NCBI GenBank assembly: GCA_017556895.1 | Contig: JAFYLX010000109.1 | Coordinates: 1-7,114, forward strand | Length of the DNA: 7,114 nt | Direction: 5' to 3' | DNA from: Bacillota bacterium | GTDB lineage: Bacteria; Bacillota_A; Clostridia; Peptostreptococcales; Anaerovoracaceae | Shown here: piece after piece, positions 1-6,154 of the stretch | How positions within the stretch are numbered: the first letter of the stretch is position 1 | Layout of the letters: every line of letters begins with the position of its first letter | Notes under the pieces: generated by a model | Databases searched by the model: none | The model's input: the letters and a program-made list of their open reading frames with translations, nothing else | What the model was told of the DNA's origin: nothing | Made by a program: the position numbers and the translations under genes

Positions 1-2
1 TC

Positions 3-875
3 ACTTATCCTTTCCACATGCTTGTTCAGATGTATCATCTAGCGACATCAAGATACGTAATTTTAGACGGATACTGCATCGCAGCTTCCATCTTGCCACA
101 CAAAGCTGAAACTAAGGTAATCCAGATTTGGCATGCTTCAGCTGCTCTTAAGAAATTCGGATACCAGACTTTGGATAAGCCATCAGGTAGCAATAGCAAA
201 ATGGCTGAAGTTATGAAAATGCACTGTAACTACGACTATGTATTTGCATTATCAAATCAAACAGCAGGTCATTACTGTGAGGCTTTCAACGTTACTGATG
301 ACAAAATCAGACTAATCGGAATGCCGCATTATTCAATTCTTAAGAAATTCGATGCTAAGGATAATATGGAAACAGCTTATCCAGAGCTTAAGGAAAAGAA
401 AAACATCCTTTATATGCCTACTTTTAGAAAGGGCAAGGATGTTGAAATCAAACCACTTATAGATAATTTTGATTTTGAAAACAATAACTTAATCGCGCGT
501 CTTCATCCGCTTGAAACGGCACCTAAAGACGATGCGAGAGTGATTTATGACGATAAGTTCACAACTTACGACTGGATTAACATGGCTGATGTAATCATAG
601 CAGACTATTCTTCATTGATAGTAGAATGCGCTTGGCTAAAGAAGAAAATGTTCTTCTATTTATATGATTATGAAGAATATGCTGCTGACCCAGGCGTTAA
701 CGTGGACTATGAGAAGGAAGGGCTTATGGAACTTTCATTTAGAGATGCTTCCAATGTTAACGACATCCTTGACAGTGAATATAGATGGGATGTGCTTAAT
801 GCCTTTTCCGCAAAATATGTTGAAGTTGATGCTGACAAGAGCGTAGAAACATTTGTTGATTTTATGCTCGTATAA
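3..875 (+). CDS. CDP-glycerol glycerophosphotransferase family protein (TagB/TagF-like), 5' truncated by window
   Basis: Enzymes of this family move glycerol phosphate (or ribitol phosphate) from the CDP-linked donor onto a membrane-anchored teichoic-acid-type acceptor at the cytoplasmic face. The reading frame is open to the left edge (first full codon at base 3), so the ATG at 18 is probably an internal methionine and the N-terminal part lies outside. Numbering from that ATG, the family signatures are IQIWHA with His39 (usually WHG), MPTFR at 133-137, RLHP with His163, and DYSS at 196-199, which follows a DWINMADVIIA stretch. In characterised TagF the two histidines and the DYSS-type loop form the donor site, so the enzyme looks active. 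Residue 40 is Ala where Gly is common. The next gene, a CDP-glycerol synthase, supplies the expected donor. Whether it is a primase, a polymerase or acts on a capsule-like polymer cannot be told. Family call is sure; substrate is inferred. Confidence 0.93.
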   Translation, partial: TYPFHMLVQMYHLATSRYVILDGYCIAASILPHKAETKVIQIWHASAALKKFGYQTLDKPSGSNSKMAEVMKMHCNYDYVFALSNQTAGHYCEAFNVTDDKIRLIGMPHYSILKKFDAKDNMETAYPELKEKKNILYMPTFRKGKDVEIKPLIDNFDFENNNLIARLHPLETAPKDDARVIYDDKFTTYDWINMADVIIADYSSLIVECAWLKKKMFFYLYDYEEYAADPGVNVDYEKEGLMELSFRDASNVNDILDSEYRWDVLNAFSAKYVEVDADKSVETFVDFMLV

Positions 876-907
876 GTACCTTTAGTAATATAAGGAGAGA
901 AAACGAA

Positions 908-1303
908 ATGAAAAGAGTAATAACATATGGAACATACGACTTGTTACATTATGGACATATTAATCTTCTGCAGAGAGCAAAACAGCTGGGTGATTACCTA
1001 ATCGTTGTGCTTTCTACAGACGAATTTAACTGGAACGAAAAGCAGAAGAAGTGCTACTTTACATACGAAGAAAGAAAGCGTCTTCTTGAGGCTGTAAGAT
1101 ACGTGGACCTAGTAATTCCTGAAGAAAACTGGGAACAGAAGATTAAGGACGTACAGGAATACCACGTTGATACATTTGTTATGGGGGATGACTGGGAAGG
1201 CAAATTTGACTTCCTTAAGGACTACTGCGAAGTAGTATATCTTCCTAGAACACCTGAAATTTCTACAACTCAGATCAAACAAGACTTAAACGCACAGAAG
1301 TAG
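908..1303 (+). CDS. tagD: Glycerol-3-phosphate cytidylyltransferase (TagD)
   Basis: Makes CDP-glycerol from CTP and sn-glycerol-3-phosphate in the cytoplasm, the donor for poly(glycerol phosphate) synthesis. At 131 residues it has the normal TagD length and is collinear with Bacillus subtilis TagD as I remember it. It carries GTYDLLHYGH at 8-17 (HxGH nucleotide-binding motif, His14 and His17), STDEFN in the mid-thirties, the YEERKRLLEAVRYVD segment, the MGDDWEGKFDFL segment, and RTPEISTTQIK at 114-124 (classic RTxGISTT signature, with Glu in place of Gly). A strong AAGGAGAG site at 892-899 lies 8 bases before the ATG and fixes the start. It sits 32 bases after the glycerophosphotransferase gene and 16 bases before a second cytidylyltransferase. 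Function is the most secure in the window. Confidence 0.96.
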   Translation: MKRVITYGTYDLLHYGHINLLQRAKQLGDYLIVVLSTDEFNWNEKQKKCYFTYEERKRLLEAVRYVDLVIPEENWEQKIKDVQEYHVDTFVMGDDWEGKFDFLKDYCEVVYLPRTPEISTTQIKQDLNAQK

Positions 1304-1319
1304 TTTACAGGAGGAACGC

Positions 1320-2618
1320 ATGAAAAAAGTAATAACTTATGGTACTTTTGACCTGTTTCATAGAGGACATTACAACATCTTAAAGCGTGCTAGAGAATAC
1401 GGCGACTACCTAGTAGTTGGTGTTACTGGCGACAGCTATGATGTATCAAGAGGCAAACTTTCCGTACACGATGATATCGCAACTCGTATCGAAAATGTTA
1501 AAAAGACAGGACTTGCCGATGCGATTATCGTTGAGGAATATTTAGGTCAGAAGATCAGTGACGTAATTCAGTATGATATTGACACTCTTGTAATTGGCGA
1601 CGACTGGAGAGGTAAGTTTGACCATCTTGGTAAGTACTGCGACGTAGTTTACCTAGAAAGAACTAAGAATATTTCCAGCACACAAATTAGAGAAGAACAG
1701 CTAAAAAGCTATAACATTGGTATTGTTGTTGACCGCCCGGACGACAACCAGATCGTTCACGAAGCTGGTTTAATCACAGAAACTAACATCGGAGGAGTTT
1801 TTGCGGAAAGCGAAGAACTTTTAGATGATTTCTGTGAAAAGTACAATGTTGATAAGAAGGCTTCCAATTACGAAGAACTTCTGGAAAACAACGATATCGT
1901 ATATATTCACTGCAAGGTGGAAGACAGATACAACTACATCAAAGAAGCTCTTAAGGCAAAGAAGCACGTAATCTGCGACGCACCGTTTACTCTAAACAAG
2001 AAGAAGCAGATTGAGCTATTTGAACTAGCAAAGGAAAACAATGTAGCACTTTGGGACAACATCAAGATGGTTTATGTAAGAGTATTCAACCAGCTATTAT
2101 GGATGACTCAAGGCGGGCTAATTGGTGATATTATTAGATTCGAATGTTCCGTTTCTAAGAACGACAAGGGAATCAAGGATTTATTCGATGAACTTATGGC
2201 CAATGCAATTTGTCCGATGATTAAGGTTTTAGGCCCTGATTACACTAACATGCACTCAAAGCTTATCAAGCAGGACAGCGGTGTTGAGTTCGGTGCCTTA
2301 TCCTTCGAATATCCGACTTGCGAGGCTACTATCAAGGTTGGTAACTCCGTTAGAGTTAAGAACCAGATGGAAATCATCGGAACAAAGGGAACAATCAGAC
2401 TTAAGGACAACTGGTGGAAGAGTAACTACTTTGAATTAGAAGAACCAGACTCAACTGAAAGTGTTGTTTACAACATGAACTTTGAAGGAAATGGCTTTAA
2501 GTTCCTTCTTAGAGAAATGCTAACAACATTCTCTAATGAAAATACAGAGTCAAAGGGGCTTTTCCCAGATGAATCTGTAAAGATTGTTGAAATTATGGAA
2601 GAAATGTATAACGCTTAA
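1320..2618 (+). CDS. Fusion: TagD-like cytidylyltransferase + Gfo/Idh/MocA-type oxidoreductase domain (degenerate)
   Basis: Two domains in 432 residues. Residues 1-130 are a TagD-like cytidylyltransferase with GTFDLFHRGH at 8-17 (HxGH), IGDDWRGKFDHLG and RTKNISSTQIR at 114-124, so a CDP-alcohol product is expected. The middle differs from the upstream TagD (TGDSYDVSRGKLSV, then RIENVKKTGLAD), which suggests another polyol phosphate substrate. Residues 132-432 follow the Gfo/Idh/MocA layout: a Rossmann-like half containing NYEELLENNDIVYIH and EALKAKKHVICDAPF, then a beta-sheet half with MEIIGTKGTIRL. Expected catalytic features are missing. The glycine-rich NAD loop is replaced by GIVVDRPDD at 134-142, and the EKP lysine motif reads DAP at 220-222. 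AGGAGG at 1309-1314, 5 bases before the ATG, is an excellent ribosome site. Domain calls are firm. Whether the second domain is a working reductase is doubtful, and the substrate is unknown. Confidence 0.9.
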   Translation: MKKVITYGTFDLFHRGHYNILKRAREYGDYLVVGVTGDSYDVSRGKLSVHDDIATRIENVKKTGLADAIIVEEYLGQKISDVIQYDIDTLVIGDDWRGKFDHLGKYCDVVYLERTKNISSTQIREEQLKSYNIGIVVDRPDDNQIVHEAGLITETNIGGVFAESEELLDDFCEKYNVDKKASNYEELLENNDIVYIHCKVEDRYNYIKEALKAKKHVICDAPFTLNKKKQIELFELAKENNVALWDNIKMVYVRVFNQLLWMTQGGLIGDIIRFECSVSKNDKGIKDLFDELMANAICPMIKVLGPDYTNMHSKLIKQDSGVEFGALSFEYPTCEATIKVGNSVRVKNQMEIIGTKGTIRLKDNWWKSNYFELEEPDSTESVVYNMNFEGNGFKFLLREMLTTFSNENTESKGLFPDESVKIVEIMEEMYNA

Positions 2619-2641
2619 TAGATAATTAATAGAAAGGAGAA

Positions 2642-2647
2642 GAGGAG
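2642..2647 (+). promoter_or_regulatory. Ribosome binding site deciding a TTG start
   Basis: GAGGAG lies 12 bases before the TTG at 2660 and 18 before the ATG at 2666. A second purine-rich stretch, AAAGGAGA at 2633-2640, is further upstream. The nearer site favours TTG, though both spacings are longer than usual, so the start is uncertain by two codons. Confidence 0.5.
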
Positions 2648-2659
2648 TAATTCCTTAAC

Positions 2660-3724
2660 TTGAATATGTATTATTTAAACGAAAACGTAAGAGACTTAAA
2701 TAGAATATTTGACCAGAACGCTAGAGGTGGATACTTAAGAATGGACTTAAACGAAAATCCAAATGGTCTACCTCAGGAATTCATCAATGAAGTACTAAGC
2801 GACATCAATCCTGAATTCTTAGCTAAGTATCCAGACCACCTAGAATTCATGCAGTGCCTTGGCAATTTAATCGGTGCTGATGTTGAAGAAATCTGCTTAA
2901 CAAACGGTTCCGCGGAAGCTATTAGACACGTCATCGAAGCTTACACAAGACCTGGCGGCAAGATGTTATCCGTAGCACCATCTTATGCTATGTATGAAGT
3001 ATACGCTAAGATGTACGGCAGAGAACACGTTGCTGTTCACTACGGAGACAACTTAACTGTAAACGTTGATGACATCATCGAAAAGATTACTCCAGACCTA
3101 GATTTAGTAATCGTATTAAATCCAAACAACCCAATCGGTGACGTTTACACATATGAAGAAATGGACAGAATCGTTGAAGCTGCAAAGAAGAACGAAGTTA
3201 CAGTTCTAATCGACGAAGCTTACTTCTACTTCTATCCAAACACATTCATCAAGTATGCATTAGAAAACGACAACGTATTCTTAACTAGAACATTCTCCAA
3301 GTTATTCTCCCTTGCTGGTGCTAGACTTGGCTATGTTGTAGGTAGAAAAGAAGGCGTAAACATGATTCAGAAGTTATGTACGCCTCATAACATCAACGCT
3401 TTCGCTATGAAGTTTGCTCAGGCAATCATCCAGAAGGAAGGCATGATCGAAGAATTAGTTGCTAAGCAGCTTGAAGGTAAGCAGTACCTAGTTGATACTT
3501 TAAGAGAAAAGGGCTACACAGTAAACGCTAAGGAAGGTAACTTCGTATTTATCAAGCCTAACACTGATGCTCAGACTCTTGTTGCTAGAATGAAGGAAGA
3601 AAAGAAGATCCTTATCAAGTCTTACAAGAATATCGGTGGAGAAGGAGACTTCTTAAGAGTATCCACAGGTGAAAAGGAATTAATGCAGGTATTTATCGAT
3701 GCATTAGTTGAAATCGACAAATAG
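2660..3724 (+). CDS. HisC-like class I/II PLP-dependent aminotransferase
   Basis: A fold-type I aminotransferase of 354 residues closest in pattern to histidinol-phosphate aminotransferase (HisC, about 356 residues). Visible landmarks are LNENPNG at 30-36, NGSAEAI with Gly83-Ser84-Ala85 (PLP phosphate cup), NPNNPIG with Asn157, IDEAY with Asp185 (pyridine nitrogen) and Tyr188, TFSKLFSLAGARLGY with the Schiff-base Lys214 and Arg222, and LRVSTG with Arg333 (substrate carboxylate, by analogy). All catalytic residues are present, so it should be active. No other histidine gene is nearby. It sits between a CDP-alcohol synthase fusion and an acetyltransferase in a surface-polymer operon. A role in aminating a small keto-phosphate for a surface substituent is therefore my inference, not something the sequence proves. 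It starts at TTG 2660 (ATG 2666 is the alternative). No membrane segment. A housekeeping HisC displaced from its operon remains possible. Confidence 0.88.
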   Translation: MNMYYLNENVRDLNRIFDQNARGGYLRMDLNENPNGLPQEFINEVLSDINPEFLAKYPDHLEFMQCLGNLIGADVEEICLTNGSAEAIRHVIEAYTRPGGKMLSVAPSYAMYEVYAKMYGREHVAVHYGDNLTVNVDDIIEKITPDLDLVIVLNPNNPIGDVYTYEEMDRIVEAAKKNEVTVLIDEAYFYFYPNTFIKYALENDNVFLTRTFSKLFSLAGARLGYVVGRKEGVNMIQKLCTPHNINAFAMKFAQAIIQKEGMIEELVAKQLEGKQYLVDTLREKGYTVNAKEGNFVFIKPNTDAQTLVARMKEEKKILIKSYKNIGGEGDFLRVSTGEKELMQVFIDALVEIDK

Positions 3725-3755
3725 TAATCGGCCAACATAAGTGTTTTAGTGATTT

Positions 3756-3762
3756 AAGGAGG
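3756..3762 (+). promoter_or_regulatory. Strong ribosome binding site for a TTG start
   Basis: AAGGAGG sits 7 bases before TTG at 3770. The first in-frame ATG is far downstream, inside the protein, so this site settles TTG as the start of the acetyltransferase gene. The 45-base gap (3725-3769) holds no hairpin I can see. Confidence 0.8.
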
Positions 3763-3769
3763 CTATACA

Positions 3770-4552
3770 TTGATTATTAAGTGTAATAAATCTGATGAAA
3801 AACGTATTTTAGAGTATATTGGTAAGGACTATGGCAAATGTGCTTACCTTTATATCGACCTTATGAAATACGGTTTCGATAATGAAAACGTTAGACTTTG
3901 GATGGATGTTGAAGGCGAAGAAATCAAACTAGTAGTTCTAAACTACTACACTGGCGTTCATTTATTCTCAAGAGAAAATGAATTCGACGTTGACGGCATC
4001 GTTGAAGTTCTAAAGGAAATTAAACCATCTCTAATCTGTGGTATGAGCTATACTATCGAAAAGGTTAGAGAAAAGATGGAGGGCTACGAGTATGAAGAAG
4101 GCGTAGTTGGCCAGCTTAGAGATATCGTAGATATCGACACTGAAGGTTGTTACAAGGCTTCATTAGAAGAAATCAAGGAATTAGCGGCAGTTCTTGCAGA
4201 AGACGACGCTCTTGGTAAGCCATACGGTTTCGATCTTCTTTACAAGCAGCTAGCTGAAAGATTCCAGGAAAACTTCGGTAGAAACTTTATCTACAGAGAA
4301 AACGGTAAAATCGTTGCTACAGCATCAACTTATGCTGAAGAAGCTGGACTTTCCGTTATTTCCGGCGTTTTCACTGACATTGAATGCAGAGGAAAGGGCC
4401 TTTCAAAGAAAGTTCTTGCGGCAATCTGCAAGGATCTAAAGGATGACGGATTTGACGTAATGTCCTATTACTACATTCCTTCTGCACACAAGGTGCACAA
4501 CTTCGTAGGTTTCGAAGATTTAGGCATCTGGGCAAAACTAATTAGAGAGTAA
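3770..4552 (+). CDS. GNAT-family N-acetyltransferase with N-terminal extension
   Basis: The last 110 or so residues form a GNAT acyl-CoA transferase. RENGKIVATASTYAEEAGLSVISG is the beta2-beta4 region. VFTDIECRGKGLS follows, with the pyrophosphate-binding loop RGKGLS at 207-212 (consensus R/QxxGxG/A, here ending in Ser). A helix (KKVLAAICKDL) and the HKVHNFVGFEDLG element typical of the GNAT C-terminus come next. The first half (about 1-130) is acidic, contains no second RxxGxG loop, and may be a degenerate GNAT copy or a separate alpha/beta domain, as in other 250-280 residue two-part GNATs. It presumably transfers an acetyl or other acyl group from CoA to an amine in the cytoplasm. Position right after the aminotransferase makes the amine produced there an attractive acceptor, but this is inference. 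Start is TTG, backed by a strong AAGGAGG site. Family sure, substrate unknown. Confidence 0.88.
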   Translation: MIIKCNKSDEKRILEYIGKDYGKCAYLYIDLMKYGFDNENVRLWMDVEGEEIKLVVLNYYTGVHLFSRENEFDVDGIVEVLKEIKPSLICGMSYTIEKVREKMEGYEYEEGVVGQLRDIVDIDTEGCYKASLEEIKELAAVLAEDDALGKPYGFDLLYKQLAERFQENFGRNFIYRENGKIVATASTYAEEAGLSVISGVFTDIECRGKGLSKKVLAAICKDLKDDGFDVMSYYYIPSAHKVHNFVGFEDLGIWAKLIRE

Positions 4553-4563
4553 GGTATTTCGTT

Positions 4564-6141
4564 ATGATAATGAATGAAAGACATGAAAAACTATTAAAAC
4601 TATATAAGATTTTTTTAGAAATATGTCAGAAGCATGATATCAAGTTCTATTTTACTGGTGGTAGTGCCTTAGGTGCGGTTAGACATCAGGGATTTATTCC
4701 TTGGGATGATGATATCGACATGGGTGTTACGCGTGACGAATGGGAGCGTTTAAAACCTATCTTGCTGGAAGAATTACCAGAGGACTTAACATATGTCGAT
4801 TACATGACTCATCCGACATATGCTGGACATATTTGTAAGATTGTTGATAAGAACTCAATCGACTTATATAGATCAAGACTTGCTGATGGTACTCCTAAGG
4901 GTCAGTTTCTTGAAATTTTTATCCTAGACCCAGTACCTGCAGATAAGATTGAATATCATAGAGAAATGTTCTGGATTTACTCGGAAATTATGACTCCGTA
5001 TTTCCCATATATCAATACGAACATCAAGCATCATAATTTCTCAATGAGAAAATACAGATACTATAAATTCCTAGCAAAAATTTTAGGAAAAGACAAAGTT
5101 ATTAAGATGATTGAAGAAAAAATCTTCAATTATAACAAGGAAGAATGTGATTATCTTCTTCTTGAATGGGGTGCAGTTATTAACTACTACCCAATCGGAG
5201 ATTTCGGTGAGCCACAGTACATCAAGTTTGAAGATACTGTTGCACCGGTAGGAGCAAGACCAGCAGCTCAATTCTATAGGGACTACGGCGATGACTGGAT
5301 GAAATATCCTGATATCAGCGGACAGATGGCTCACGTAACTATCGGTAATGCTCATACTCCTGCAGAAGAATATATGAAAGATATCTTCACTAGAGTTAAT
5401 GCTAAGACTACAAATGAAATGCGTGTTAAGGTTAAGGACAACACTATTAGAGATTTCCGCAAAAATGTTGAAATGTCTAGGGAAATGCTTAACTTCAAGG
5501 CAAATCATCTAGTTCACAAGATGAATTCTAAGGAATCAGTAGCTAGCATTAAGGCTTTATATGAAGCAAAAGAATTCGATGCAGTATACGCATCTTTTGA
5601 TGAATTCTTCAACCTAATCAAACGTGGTTCAAAGGTTGGACTAGTTGTTAAGTTAAATATGGAATTACAGGAATGCGCACTTATGGCTGCAATTGCCCTA
5701 GGTAAGCTAAAGATGTCCAATTTCATCCTTGATAACATGATGCAGTCCACAAGTGTGCCAAAGGACAAGGTAGAATTCTTCAAGAAATATATCCACCTAT
5801 TCGAAGAAATTAGAATCGAATATTACGATGGAGAGTATGAACTAGCAGAAAACATGTTAGACCAGGTTAAAGACCAGTTCGGTAATTCATATATGTTCAC
5901 TACTATGGATGTAAGAAATAGAATTAAGCTAAAAAAGATTTCAGACGCATCCGCAGATATTAAGAAGATTGACGAACTGATTGAAAAATATCCTTCAGAC
6001 TACGATTTAGTTAAGATTAAGGCTGACTTACTTTTAGTAGCAGGAGAGGAAGCTAAGGCTAGAGAGTTGTATGAAGAAGTATTAGCAAACAGCAACAACG
6101 GTATTGATATTTTAGATATTGAAAGCTATATGAAAGGATAG
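4564..6141 (+). CDS. LicD-family phosphotransferase with C-terminal TPR-like helical extension
   Basis: LicD proteins transfer phosphocholine or a related phospho-alcohol from a CDP donor to sugars of teichoic acid, capsule or LPS. Residues 1-270 carry the full signature: FYFTGGSALGAVRH at 28-41, GFIPWDDDIDMG at 43-54 (metal-binding DDDID at 48-52), LEIFILD at 116-122, and APVGARP at 227-233 followed by YRDYGDDWMKYP at 238-249. The active site is intact. LicD proteins are often about 270 residues. Here some 230 more follow, almost all predicted amphipathic helix, ending in a segment like a tetratricopeptide repeat (DLLLVAGEEAKARELYEEVL, from about 488), suggesting a protein-docking part. The ribosome site is weak (AAGG at 4551-4554, overlapping the previous stop) and the gap is only 11 bases, so translation is probably coupled to the acetyltransferase. 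ATG 4570 is an alternative start. The phospho-group transferred is not identifiable. Confidence 0.9.
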   Translation: MIMNERHEKLLKLYKIFLEICQKHDIKFYFTGGSALGAVRHQGFIPWDDDIDMGVTRDEWERLKPILLEELPEDLTYVDYMTHPTYAGHICKIVDKNSIDLYRSRLADGTPKGQFLEIFILDPVPADKIEYHREMFWIYSEIMTPYFPYINTNIKHHNFSMRKYRYYKFLAKILGKDKVIKMIEEKIFNYNKEECDYLLLEWGAVINYYPIGDFGEPQYIKFEDTVAPVGARPAAQFYRDYGDDWMKYPDISGQMAHVTIGNAHTPAEEYMKDIFTRVNAKTTNEMRVKVKDNTIRDFRKNVEMSREMLNFKANHLVHKMNSKESVASIKALYEAKEFDAVYASFDEFFNLIKRGSKVGLVVKLNMELQECALMAAIALGKLKMSNFILDNMMQSTSVPKDKVEFFKKYIHLFEEIRIEYYDGEYELAENMLDQVKDQFGNSYMFTTMDVRNRIKLKKISDASADIKKIDELIEKYPSDYDLVKIKADLLLVAGEEAKARELYEEVLANSNNGIDILDIESYMKG

Positions 6142-6154
6142 TTGAAAGCGAATT

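Noticed and set aside
664..846. Short + strand open frame inside the glycerophosphotransferase gene
   Set aside because: Out-of-frame shadow of conserved coding sequence with no independent signal.
908..1700. Possible assembly duplication of tagD
   Set aside because: The two copies share motifs but differ at many codons and through the whole central region, and each has its own ribosome site, so this is an old paralogy and not an artefact.
3725..3769. Possible terminator or promoter in the largest gene gap
   Set aside because: No inverted repeat with a T-run and no convincing -35/-10 pair; the gap mainly holds the ribosome site of the next gene.
5083..5783. Two minus-strand open frames (5083-5508 and 5514-5783) opposite the LicD gene
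   Set aside because: They lie wholly antisense to a well-supported coding region, show no recognisable motif and have low-complexity hydrophobic composition typical of antisense shadows.
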